The notes below the pieces were generated by a model, which was given only the letters and a program-made list of their open reading frames with translations, had not been told where the DNA came from and made no database searches. The position numbers were made by a program, and so were the translations under genes. Below are positions 42,237 through 54,119 of a DNA stretch of 64,000 nt, piece after piece (the first letter of the stretch is position 1; the number at the start of each line of letters is the position of its first letter). Source of the stretch: Rutpela maculata (taxonomy: Eukaryota; Arthropoda; Insecta; Coleoptera; Cerambycidae). Where the stretch lies: positions 60,323,063-60,387,062 of the forward strand of contig OW386293.2 in the NCBI GenBank assembly GCA_936432065.2. Direction: 5' to 3'.

Positions 42237-43082
42237 GAACAATTAAAGAAAATAAAATAACGTACCTAACACTGTTGTTTCAAGAAAAAAGTATCTATGA
42301 TTGGACTCTATAACAAGATGGGGGGGTAAAAGTGGGATATGCAGAAAAAGGATTAATGTAACCATAACGTATCTATTAATTCTTTGTTTATACATTCATT
42401 ATATCATCGTACGCTTTGCCCAGGGAAAGACATTTAAAAATTTAATTGATATTGTTACATATCTAATATGCAAAAAGGACGAGTCATTAGATAACTTTAA
42501 AAATATAGTGGAGGAATTAAAACTTTTGCGAAAAATGAATGAAATTGGGAAGTTTAGTTGGTAGTCTTGCTCTCAAAGAGCTGAATAGAAACAAATCGAT
42601 AAACCATTCAAAAGAACTACTTTCGTTTACCGAAGACGTTATGACACTAAGAACATTTTGTATAGAAAAAGCTGTAAATACTGTAGAAATTTTAAAAAAG
42701 AAACAAATATATTGCAATAAAGAATTCTTGTTAAGGTAACATTAATCTTACTTCTCCTGCATAACAGGAAGAGAGTTGGAGATATTCAGTCTATTGAACT
42801 GACTGATGTCACTAAACAGGACAAAACAGACCAAGCAGGTGAAGTTTTCGAAGCGCTAAGTCCAACCCAAATTTATTTCCCCTTAACTTTTCTCTCTAGC
42901 ACACAGCCTTATCAAAATGCACAGTTTGCATACTTTAGTCATTAATTACTTTCTCTGTTAGATGACGACCCCGTATATTATTATTAACTAAAAACTATGG
43001 TTATTTTCCTAAGATTTGTGTAATTTTTCTCCATCGCATTTTTTTTTTTGCATATTTTTCATATTTTTCTCCACAGCAGTTG
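42237..43082. other. Spacer DNA with a short unassigned open frame
   Basis: An open stretch at 42301-42564 has no recognisable domain, and its codon composition is that of AT-rich DNA. I do not call a gene. Confidence 0.3.
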
Positions 43083-43290
43083 TGTTAACTCCATGCCAAA
43101 TATTATCGTTCACCGTCATATATTTTCTTTGTGTTTAGGGTGACCACCTTGTATGTTTTTTCAAATGTTTTTGACAGTTATGTTAGCTGCATGCGAAATA
43201 TTATCGTCCTGCGTCACATTTTTTAATTTTTTTGGTAACCACACCATATTTTTTCAAATTTGTTTAGAGTGACTACCCTGTATATTTTTA
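43083..43290 (+). repeat. Diverged tandem repeat of about 100 bp
   Basis: Two units share GTTA(A/G)CT(C/G)CATGC(C/G)AAATATTATCGT and GTGAC(C/T)ACC(T/C)TGTAT. No coding role is evident. Confidence 0.55.
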
Positions 43291-43309
43291 TTTTTTAAAA
43301 CACAAAACT

Positions 43310-43660
43310 TATGGGTTATTATAAATGTTACACTCGGTATGTTATATACACAAATGCACAGTGTATTTTACAATAACTAAAATTGATATTTTAATAAAAT
43401 GTTTTCGTAAATGATTCATCACCACTGAATAATAAATAATGAATTTGTTATTTTTTTTAATCAATCTACATCATCTTGATTTTTTTTTCCAATAATTTTT
43501 TTAGACCTCAATTGAAACTAAACTCAATAACAATTTATTTAGCTCACTCTTTGAGAATTATTTCTCATCTTATTTTCTTCATTTCTAAAATTACACTACA
43601 TAATAATAGCGCAATCAGTACATATTTACTTGTCTCAATGTTCCACGGGACACGTTTCTA
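43310..43660 (+). repeat. Spacer direct repeat, copy 1
   Basis: This matches 48930-49215 in the same orientation, including GTATTTTACAATAACTAAAA, CACCACTGAATAATAAATAA and CTCAATTGAAACTAAA. Divergence is moderate. Confidence 0.7.
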
Positions 43661-44552
43661 GACGACTTTTTCGAATTCTGTACCTCTACTATTACACCTT
43701 TTAATTATTTTTTGTGGGATTATTTGAAGTCATATGTCTATAAAAGTCTATGTCAACACATCTCAAAATCTAGAGGATGTATATATCGAATTGGAGTGAA
43801 ATAAGAAGCGACTCACAAGGTTCTAGAGTAAAGCCGGAAGTTGCAATTTTTTACATTTTTAAGTGAAAACCATTTTTATTTCAGCAGAAAGAAAGTCATA
43901 GGAAAAATTGTCAAGCAATAAAATTCAGCTGGCCACGGAGTCTTCGTAGAACAGCGCATAGAAAATTTTCAACACCTCTGCATTTTATTTATTACTGTGC
44001 CAATTTTAAATTTTTATAAAAAATTCTAAATCTTAAAAAAACCATTGAAAAGAAGTGTCTTAAAAATATATTTTCTAAATGAAGAGTGCGCAAAAAAAAT
44101 TGGAAAATGATATCACTGCATTTTCTTTAAATTAATATGTAAATTTTAAACATTAAAACACAAAATTAAATTATAAATAATTTTTTTATTTGTGAATCAA
44201 CTGTTTGAAAATTACACGCTTGTCGAAACTGCGGTAACGTTTGGTTATAATAAATTAATGATAAAAAACAAAGAAAGGTGTTTTCATCTGTTTCATTATG
44301 ATTAATTATCACAATGTAATGGCTTCCACTATTTAATTTGTTTAATAATTGTTGAAAATAATTCATTTTAAAACATTTTTTGAATGGGGGAAGTCTCCAT
44401 ATTTTTCTATTATTTGAATCTCCGAATATCTACCTTTTTGCAGAAAATATAAACTTAGGTTTTACTAAAAGAAAACTTTGAGAAAGTAATAAAGTTGTTA
44501 ACATGCACAATGCAATTTACAGGAAATTTTAATAACCGGTAAATTGGTAAAT
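43661..44552. other. Spacer DNA, unassigned
   Basis: AT-rich with no recognised feature. Confidence 0.35.
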
Positions 44553-45273
44553 AAAAACCGCTGCCCAAGGAATCACGACTTCCACATCCAGACTCTCTAT
44601 CCAAGTCACTCACAACAAAAAACTTTGTATGTTAAAATAATTGTTTATGGAACTTTAATAATATAATATTTGAAATCCTCTACCCCAAAAACCCATAAAA
44701 CGATACCCCACATCGGTAGTGGGGTGGGGGTGGTGATAGAGGGGTGGTAATGGGGGGGGGGGTGGATGAAGTAAAAAAATATTTTGAGGTTTCTGGTTCC
44801 TGTACATACACTAAATCACATTTTTTTTTCATCCCCTTTAATAGGGGGTGGAGGTGGTAATGGGGGTGGCTAATGCCAAATTTTTTTTGAGACCTTGTAT
44901 ATACTAAATACCAATTTCGTGGACTCTTACCTGCTCGATTTATCCATTTACCCCAAATTTACCCCAATTTTCACCCCAACCCTTCGACGGAACAAGATGA
45001 AAATATAATCCAGTCCTAGATCTCGTTAAAGTACATATGTGTACCAAATTTCAAGTCAATATCTTAAACGGTTCCAGAGTAAACGTGCGCACAAAAAAAT
45101 ATTACAGACAGACAGACCGACAGACAGACCGACAGACAGACCGACAGACAGACAGAAATTTTTTTTTTCGCTCAAACTTAAAATCTCGACGTTTCATGAC
45201 ATTTTAAGCCTATTTGGACAATAAAAATTTTTTAAAATTTTTTTGTTACTATACTTCCACTGGACGTGGAAGT
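44553..45273 (+). mobile_element. Family 1 element, complete copy
   Basis: It runs from AACCGCTGCCCAAGGAATCA to the terminal hairpin ending GACGTGGAAGT, with AAAA on both sides. It contains the G-rich tract (44720-44765), TTTACC repeats and a (GACAGACC)n tract. Length is about 720 bp. Confidence 0.85.
45105..45150 (+). repeat. (CAGACAGACCGA)n microsatellite in Family 1
   Basis: About four units of a 12-bp repeat. The same position holds only one or two units in other Family 1 copies. Confidence 0.85.
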
Positions 45274-48065
45274 AAAATGAACATAACCGGTTAACCGGTA
45301 TTTAAATATGTACCGAAATATGTAAAAAAATTATGTAATGAAGGGTAGGTTAGAGGCAACTTTTTGATGTGCTACAAAATGTTTTTACCGTAATGTGCTT
45401 GAATTAGGAATTTTATTTCTACCGTGTGGTTCACGGTACACAATGATTCTTTTCTCCATAATTCCCGCCAACTAATTAGTTTAAAATGTGTCATATATCC
45501 TTAAAATGAGCAGTGGTCCATTTACTTTAAAATGCAGTCAAAGTAAGTTCTAGTATCTTCTTTTGTGTCTTATTATTAACACGTGTTTGTTACCTCTCTG
45601 TCCCTTTTCAACATTACATTGAACCTTTCTGGAATCTTATTCATTTTAAACATTTATGTTGCAGGCACTTTTTCTAAGAAACTATTCAGTTTTCATTAAT
45701 TTTATATAATTCTCTGTTACTTAAATAAAATTAAATGGAAAACACATATTACAAACAAATAATAGAAAAGAAAATGGGACTATTAAAAAAAAATGTTTAA
45801 AAAGATTTATTTTCAATAATTTTTGAAAATTTTAATTCTTATACAAGTTTAAAATTGACATATTGAATTAAGGAAGGTGGTTTTATGTTTTTTGTACACT
45901 CCATTCTTAAATTCGAAAAAAGGAGTATAAAGAAAATTGAACTTCGGATTACGAAAGAAAGTTACTATTAAAAATAAAAAAGTTGCAAACTTCGGCTAAA
46001 TTGGAAGTAGCCCAAAAAAAATTGTGTGCCGGTGACTTTAAGTAATCAAAAACATTTTATAGTACTTTACTTCCTACTGAAAAATGCCTAACGCGCCCAT
46101 AGAAGTTTCACGGTAAAAACTTGTCCCCATCCTTTATCTAGAAAGATAAAAGTTTCTCGCTGTATTAATGAATGCAATTTTTCACTATCGACATGGTAAT
46201 AAAAATCCATATATTCTACACTTATTAAAATTTGACCTTCATATTAACAGTTATTGTTAACAAATATGTAAATATGCTAATATACTAGTTAGGTAAATAC
46301 TTTAAAACACTCATTATTGGAGAACCAATCAAGACAACTATCTTCTAGCTAATACTGACGAAGTATTGAATTACTAGTATATTAGCGTGCCCAGATTAGG
46401 GCAACAATATACAGAAAGTAGGTATTTTCATAATAAATAAGAAAGTGTGTAAGTTGTGATTTGCATAATACCTAAATAATATTCTCTAATCATGATACAA
46501 GCAAATAAATAAAAATAATCGATTGTAAATATGTAAAATATAAAAAAAGGTGAAAACTTGAGGCCAATTGATTGATCATTTTTGAAAAATAATTAACGTA
46601 ATCTAAACGTTGCCTATACTTTCGTAACTACTTTCGTTAACATAACCTGTTTGTTATGAATAGCTCCCTACTGAGAAGTGCCTAATCTTTGTTAATTACA
46701 TTTTTTTTCAGAGTTTTTCAACTGATACGTGATATATACAATGAGTGTCAATATCACATACAATTATTTAGCTTACTTTTTCAGAATTTTACTTGACTAT
46801 TTCCTGTATTCCTACAATTACTCTACCTATATTGCCGCATTGTCATACATATATTATAATGACAATGCATAGTCATTGTTCATCCCTGAACTAGCTTCAT
46901 CTGATAATGTATTAAAATTGTAGTATCTGTCTGTATTATGTTCTTTCAGGCAGGAGGAGTCTGGCCTATCTACAAATTGTTGTTTACATTATTTCTCACT
47001 TTAAACTATACTTTATAATCAGGGCCCCAACAGGGGAGGGGGGGTAGGTCCAGTAGGTACCGTGGTACCAGGGCCCGACCACTTAGAGGTCCGAATAAAC
47101 TAGGAAACGCAATGCAAAAATATTAAACTAATTAAAATTTGGGTACAGGTAGTGTAGTTATAATGAAAGGGGCCGGGGTCCATGATTTGATGTGAGTGCC
47201 TGTTAATAAAATAAGTCTATGAACTGAAAATTGACAAAACTTTGATGCACCGACCATTTGAACCGTAACTAAGATAATATATAAACATATATAAACATTT
47301 ATTTATTACGGCACTTGTCCCTTTTATAGACAAGAGAATGGGATAACTCTGAAAACAACCTATTTAGCAGAGCTAAAGCTCCATATATTTTATAACTTTC
47401 ACCCAAACTAAATCTAAGAGCATATTATATATGTATAATTTTCTGAAAAGGCATAAATAAAATCAAAAGTATCGAAATCAACCGCAGTTTAATCTTTTAT
47501 TGCAATTAAGCCGCGAACGTAATTCGACAATTTCTCCTACATTCCTAAACCGATTAAAATAGTTTTTTGATAGGCTTTTATAGGCAACTTTATAGCCTAT
47601 TGAAAACTAAAGAAAGAAAAACATTTTTTTCTTGTGTGAAAAACAAAAAAAATATATATTTTTTGTTGACTTCAATATCCCAGTATCATTCTATCAAGTA
47701 TTTTCTAAAAGCCTGTCAAAGTATTTTCTCAATCGGTTCATAGGAGAACTTGTCGAATTACGAAATCATTTTTTTAAGCCACACCGCCACCCTTAAAGCA
47801 ATTGTACAAATTCAACAAAATATATTAACGTTGAGATCCAACGTTACCGTATGTAACAGTTCATACAAAATAAGGTAATAAATTATATTTTTAAATCATA
47901 CTACCTATTACACTATTTCATAATATAATATTTAGAATCAAAAGATTGTAAATAAATTAACATTTTTATTAGATGAAATTAATATTTTACTCGCTTATTG
48001 TTTTGTAATATACATTTTTGTGATTTTAAGAATTTTTGAGGGAAACGATTATTATATTATTTACC
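45274..48065. other. Spacer DNA, unassigned
   Basis: AT-rich. A small GC-rich patch is at 47020-47090. Part of 46715-46860 weakly resembles the spacer direct repeat. No gene is recognised. Confidence 0.35.
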
Positions 48066-48893
48066 TACGATCACTACTGTAACTAGTCAAAAACACAGTA
48101 CCTGACATTTGTAAGTTGAACTTTACGTATTGTAAACAAATCGCACTGTAAACAAACCGCACGGTAAACAAAACGCACGGGACACGCAATTATCGGTGGC
48201 TTATATCGCTGACGCGAGGTTTAAAAAAACAAATGCGCCTACGTAATTTTCAAACGCTGTCAAAACTGACATAATATTTGTTGAATAATATTGTTGACAA
48301 CTAAATCAGGATTTTACTAAATAAATAAATGAATATGATCGTAGGTAATAGTATATTACGTAATGAGAATTGTAAGAAGCATATTACGCACGAATGGAAA
48401 AGTTACGCACGATGCCGCGTAGCGGCGAATGCGTATTTCCATGAGTGCGTAATTGCTTTACAACTCGAATTATGTACTATACTTTACCTACGATCATATT
48501 TATTTATTTATTTAGTAAAATCTGGATTTAGTTTACTAGTCAACAATGTCATTCAACAAATATTATGTCAGTTTTGACAGCGTTTGAAAATTACGTAGGC
48601 CCATTTGTTTTTTTTAAACTCCGCGTCAGCGATATAAGCCACCTATAATTGGGTGTCCCGTGCGTTTTGATTACCGTGCGATTTGTTTACAGTGCGTTTT
48701 GTTTACAATACGTAAAATTCAACTTACATGAATGGCAGGTAGTGTGTTTTTTACTATTTACAGTAGTGATCGTAGATAAAGTATAGTACATAATTCGAGT
48801 TGTAAAGCAATTACGCACTCATGAAAATAACTTTTCCATTCGTGCGTAATATGTTTCTTACAACACTCATTACGTAATATACTATTTTGTACG
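48066..48893. mobile_element. Foldback element with GTAAACAAA subrepeats
   Basis: Arms of about 340 bp (48066-48405 and 48430-48772) are reverse complements. They share GATCACTACTGTAA, AAACGCTGTCAAAACTGACA and TATATCGCTGACGCG, around a GC-rich loop (GATGCCGCGTAGCGGCG). Each arm carries a cluster of GTAAACAAA repeats (48130-48170 and, inverted, 48675-48710). A third partial copy of the central part follows at 48775-48893. Confidence 0.8.
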
Positions 48894-48929
48894 ACATGCT
48901 TTGAAATTAGCCGAACTGTCAATAATAAA

Positions 48930-49215
48930 TGTCAGTTACTATTGGTATGTCATATACACAAATTCACACTGTATTTTACAATAACTAAAATTGATATTCT
49001 AATTACATGTTTTCATAAGTGATTTATCACCACTGAATAATAAATAATTAATTTGTTTCTTTTTTAATCAACCTCATCTACTTGTCTTTTTTTTTTTCAA
49101 ATAATTTTCTAAACCTCAATTGAAACTAAATATAGAATATATGAGTCAACATCAATAACAATTTTTAGTTCACTCTGAGAATTATTTCTCATCTTATTTC
49201 CTCTCTTTCTGCAAT
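48930..49215 (+). repeat. Spacer direct repeat, copy 2
   Basis: Second copy of the sequence at 43310-43660. Confidence 0.7.
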
Positions 49216-49479
49216 GACACCACGGATATCGCACATATGTGATACGTTTCAAAAAGACAAGCAGCACAATGGCCTATTTTTACAGAATGCGTTAGCAATC
49301 CTAAATGTATTAACAACACAGTGAGTATCTAAAGAAAAAGTGTCTTCTCCATATATACGGTGCCAGAACGCATATACATATCGGGAATATATAGGGAGCC
49401 ACTTGCTCACATTAAATGCGGAAAATATTGGGTGCGAGAACGTCAATTTAGTTTTCGGTGCCACTTGGTGATTTTACGC

Positions 49480-49482
<3 letters not shown>
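49216..49482. other. Spacer, right edge
   Basis: It has GGTGCCAGAACG (about 49360), GGTGCGAGAACG (about 49431) and GGTGCCACTTGG (about 49459), echoing motifs at the left edge. It ends in a (TA)n tract. Confidence 0.45.

Positions 49483-49520
<38 letters not shown>
49483..49520. repeat. (TA)n tract
   Basis: About 38 bp of TA, forming the left border of the 270-bp palindrome. Confidence 0.95.
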
Positions 49521-49521
<1 letters not shown>

Positions 49522-49783
49522 ACAGGTACAATACAAAAATTTTATTAGTCCAGAAAAGAGCAATAAGAGTCATCACAAATTCGAAAAATCATGAATCGTG
49601 TAGAACATTATTTAAATCATTAGGTATATTAACATTAACGAATCTATATATATATATATAGATTCGTTAATGTTAATATACCTAATGATTTAAATAATGT
49701 TCTACACGATTCATGATTTTTCGAATTTGTGATGACTCTTATTGCTCTTTTCTGGACTAATAAAATTTTTGTATTGTACCTGT

Positions 49784-49787
<4 letters not shown>
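49518..49787. repeat. 270-bp palindrome of the RT thumb fragment
   Basis: Left arm 49518-49644 and right arm 49661-49787 are exact reverse complements by eye around a 16-bp TA centre. Each arm is a copy of the end of the 305-bp segment. Both share a C variant (GAGTCATCAC) where the other copies have T. Confidence 0.9.

Positions 49788-49858
<71 letters not shown>
49788..49858. repeat. (TA)n tract at inner edge of the right arm
   Basis: About 71 bp of TA between the palindrome and the right arm. Confidence 0.95.
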
Positions 49859-49861
<3 letters not shown>

Positions 49862-50438
49862 GTTAATGTTAATATACCTAATGATTTAAATAATGTTCTA
49901 CACGATTCATGATTTTTCGAATTTGTGATAACTCTTATTGCTCTTTTCTGGACTAATAAAATTTTTGTATTGTACCTGTCAATAACATGAAAATTTCAAT
50001 TTTTTAATTTTTTTTGATTATTGGTTTTTGAGTAATACGTCTTTGAAAGTTAAAAGAAAGTTAGTATTTTTGGAAAATAGGGATTTTTAAATCACAATAT
50101 CTCCAAAATGGTGAGAGATACAAGGGTGGGACAAACGTCAATTTATGGTGTTTAAACGATATTTTTCTATTTGAGGTTAAAAAATGTTGCAACCTCAAAT
50201 TTAAAGGTCGAGGTCAAGGTCACAAATGTAAAAGTAATTATTCTCAAAAAGTATATTTTTGAAAATTATTTAAAAAATTGTATTTGTCCCTAATGGTCAT
50301 ATCTACCATTGCATACAATTTCAAAATGGGGCAACAATGGAAAAATTGTACAAAAAATATTATTTTAGGACAATGTGTACTTTCAAGACACTAATCGCAA
50401 AGTTTAATATTTTATTTTGCAATTTTTGATTTTGAATT

Positions 50439-50440
<2 letters not shown>

Positions 50441-50514
<74 letters not shown>
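50441..50514. repeat. (TA)n microsatellite, long allele
   Basis: About 74 bp, counterpart of 31394-31426. The length difference is the largest difference between the arms. Confidence 0.95.
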
Positions 50515-50517
<3 letters not shown>

Positions 50518-50683
50518 AAAGAGTCCCTCCTCCCCACGTTTCCCTGCCACAACCACTTTTGTCATACATGACAACATGAATCCGGTAATAAGCATAATTA
50601 AATACTAAATGGGTAATATACAATGAAATATGTTGTACGTAAAAGAACATTTATTGGTGGTACCCAATACAAAAATTTTTTGT

Positions 50684-51714
50684 TTAATAATTGTTATTTT
50701 TTATACAATTTTGAAGCCGAATCAGATAATGCCATTTCAGCTTGACTAAGCTTGTAGACCATTCCGTTTCAGTGACAGGATCCACTTTAAGTAGTATTGT
50801 TTTTGGGTTGACATTTAAAACGTCGGGTTTATTTGGATACAGAAATGATCGGGAAGAACCAATTGGATGTAAAAAACCGCTGCCCAAGGAATCACTACTT
50901 CCACATCCAGATTTTCTGTCCAAGTCTCTCACAACGAAGAAATTTTGTATGTGGAAAAAATTGTTTATGAAACTTTAATAATATAATATTTGAAATCGTC
51001 TACTCCAAAAACCCATAAAACGATATCCCACACCGGTAGTGGGGTAGGGGTGGTGATAGGGGAGGGGGTAGTGGGGGTGGATCTCGGGGTGGATGAAGTA
51101 AAAAATATTTTGAGGTTTTTGGTTCTTATACACACACTAAATCACAATTTTTTTCATCCCCTTAATTAATTAAGAAGGGGTGGTAATGAGGTGGCTAATG
51201 CCAAACAATTTTTTGAGACCTTGGTTTCTCTTGTATATACTAAATACCAATTTTATGGACTCTTACCTGCTTGATTTACCTATTTATCCCCCATTTACCC
51301 TAATTTACCCCCCAACCCTTCGACGGAATAAGATGAAAATATAATTTAGTTCCAGATCCCATTAAAGTACATACGTGTACCAAATTTCAAGTCAATACCT
51401 TAAACGGTTGCAGAGTAATCGTGCGCACAAAAAAAGTTACAGACGGACAGAATTTTTTTTTCGATGAAACTTAAAGTCTCGACGTTTCATGACATTCTTA
51501 GCCTATTTGAACAACAAAAATGTTCAAAAATGTTTTTGTCTTTACTATACTTCCACTGGATGTGGAAGTAAAACTGATTGTCACCTCCTTTGTTTCATCA
51601 TTTTTACTTAGTATACATCCTAGCCACCAGAAATCATAATACATGGCAGTGACAAAGCCAGAAATTTCCTCAAATTCAATACTAGGTTAGCCATCTCCAA
51701 GGTTAAATTCAGTA
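50684..51714 (-). pseudogene. Coding fragment split by Family 1, right copy
   Basis: Counterpart of 30195-31225. One residue differs (SFLYPNKPD here, SFLYANKPD on the left). Related domains have an aromatic-Pro at this place, so the right arm probably keeps the ancestral base. Confidence 0.6.
50876..51571 (+). mobile_element. Family 1 element, complete copy, right arm
   Basis: Counterpart of 30338-31033 in the same flanking position, so it was present before the duplication. Confidence 0.85.
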
Positions 51715-52390
51715 CTCTTACTGCTATTTGAATAAGTTTTCCTCTCAAAACCATATCTTTCCACTTAATTTCTTAAAAATTTTAATGCCGTAGACTTGTA
51801 ATCAACAATATTAAATGGGTTACAACACTTAAGTTTAAAAACTGAGGAACTATACATTGTTCTATTGATAATATTAAGTAATATAAATTAATTTGATTCA
51901 AAATGTTCAAAACCTGATAAATATACATCTAAATATGCACTATTCGCGGCAAACGACGGGTCGCGCGCCAGTCTGAGCGACGCGGTTAGGCGATATGTTA
52001 TACAACGCATGTACCCACACTTATTATATATTTATTTACTTATTTGTGGTCGCCCCACTTTCTATATTGACACAGAGGTACAGGAAAGTTTAGTTAATAG
52101 TACTTAATTTTTTGAGTTGAAAAAAAAAAAATTACTTTTCTAGATAATACCATTTAAGCATTTATAATCTTGAGGGTGACCTTGAGACAAAGAAATTATG
52201 TCCATTTTTTAAATAGAAATAAATTCTAGTCCATAAGCTACAAAACGAGTGCTTACACAAAAAATTTCTTCCTCAGCATCCTGAGATAACAATTATTAAA
52301 AATAGCCCTGTTGTAATTAAGTGTGTTAATTTTTTATTCTTTTGAGTCCTATAGAAAAAAAACTATTCCTCAGAAAAATTTGAAATTCTG
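51715..52390. other. Unassigned part of the right arm
   Basis: Reverse complement of 29521-30194, including the GC-rich island at 51945-51980. No protein is recognised. Confidence 0.4.
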
Positions 52391-53116
52391 GATTTTTAAT
52401 ACCTTGGAGGGGTTAAACATGTGTACCAAAATTCGTTAAAATCCGAGAGGTCATTTTTTTTGCTTGGTTGATTTGATATGGAATGACCCTCAATGATCGT
52501 TGATATTCAGTATTGCTTTGCTTGATCTCATTTACTAATTTATCCGCAATGTTTGCAAAAAATGTGTTCAGATCTTCCACAGAAATGTTCGGCTCAATAT
52601 TTTTATTTATATTGTTCTTTTTTTGATTTATGATTGACCAAGCTGTTTTATGTTTATTGTTAGAGTTTAATATTAATTTGGTATTATATTTTATTACTTC
52701 AGATTTTAACGCGATTTTATATTCTTCTTTATATTTCTTATATAATTCTCTAAAATTATTATCTATTTTACTAAAATCATGTAATATTATAAGTTTATTT
52801 TTCATATTTTTAATTTCCTCACTGTATTTAACAGTCTTACCCTTTATGGCTTTGGTTTTCTTTAAAGGAAAAGATGAATCGTAACATGATAAGATATTAT
52901 TGAGTAGAATGTTAGAAATTTCATTTGTATCATTACTTTGGAAAAAAGATGACCAATCACAGTTAGATAGTGCCATTTTATAATTTTGAGTGGTAAAATT
53001 ATTTATAATTCTATGTTATGCATATTTGTCCACTTCTTTAAACTCACCTTGTGAAGAATATGAAAAAATGATTCCTTCATGATCCGAGAGGCAGGGTTTG
53101 ACTGTATTAGCGTCCC
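52391..53116 (-). pseudogene. Interrupted retrotransposon (endonuclease end and linker), right copy
   Basis: Counterpart of 28795-29520. The 187-codon linker frame (52413-52976) is identical in protein sequence to the left copy. Confidence 0.75.
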
Positions 53117-53120
53117 AGCA

Positions 53121-54111
53121 ATGTTTTCACAAACCTGGATTGCATCCAAGTGGATATAATATGCATAACAGAACATTGGTTAAAATCATACTAAATAACA
53201 TCATTTCAGTTAAGTGACTATGTACTAATTAACAATTCCTGTCGTAAAGACTTTCAACGTGGGGGGTGTGTGCATTTTTTCTAAAGAAAAATTTAAAATG
53301 AAACCATTACCATATAAAATATATATAGAAAAACATTTCGAAATAACTATCGCTATTGTAGATGTCTTGAAGAGTGGAGCTAAATTATATATCATAACAG
53401 TATATAGGTCACCAAGTGGTAATTTGAAAATATTTATAGATAAAATGTATGAACTAATGTATTATATATACAGAGGTAATAGTTATTACATAGTATGTGG
53501 TGACATGAACATAAATTTTCTGGCACAGACTAGCGAATCAAAAGATATTGTTAATCTCTTTAGTGAATTTGACATGCATAATCATATCAGTGAACCTACA
53601 CGAATAACGGCAACATAAGCAACTTCTATAGATGTAATATTTTCTAATGTAACAGTAAAATCTAGTTTGGTAAAAGAGACACACTTCTCGGATCATTGTT
53701 TCCAAATATGTGAATTTAACTTACCGTTATTGAAGAAATGTGAAAGTGAAATTATATTTAAAAGAGATTTCTCTAGTAGTAATCTGGTTACGTTCAGAAA
53801 TATAATAGCACATGAGAGTTGGTCCGAAATGTATGAATCTATTGGTTTAGACAATATCTTTGACAGTTTTTATTCAACAATCATGTTTCATTTTAACAAT
53901 GCTTTTCCATACAAAAAAATACATACTAATAGAAATAAAAAACCTTGGTTTAATCATCAACTTAAAAGCTTGCATCAAACATATGTCTAAAATATGTAAA
54001 AATACAAATAATGCTGTGATAAAGGATAAATATAACAAACTAAAGATTATATTAGAGAGCAGGTAAAACAAGCTAAAGCAAATTTTAATAATAATAGAAT
54101 CAGTAACACCA
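53121..54111 (+). pseudogene. APE endonuclease, right copy, broken
   Basis: Counterpart of 27800-28790, with the same in-frame TAA (53616-53618) and the same linker shifts near 53960-54070. The remaining 119- and 107-codon frames match the left copy exactly. Confidence 0.85.
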
Positions 54112-54119
54112 GTAACATT

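Noticed and set aside
42301..42564. An 87-codon open frame in the spacer
   Set aside because: No domain, no splice context and ordinary AT-rich composition; chance open frames of this length are expected.
50417..50650. Small proteins rich in alternating Ile-Tyr
   Set aside because: They are translations of (TA)n tracts in both strands and have no start context or conservation.
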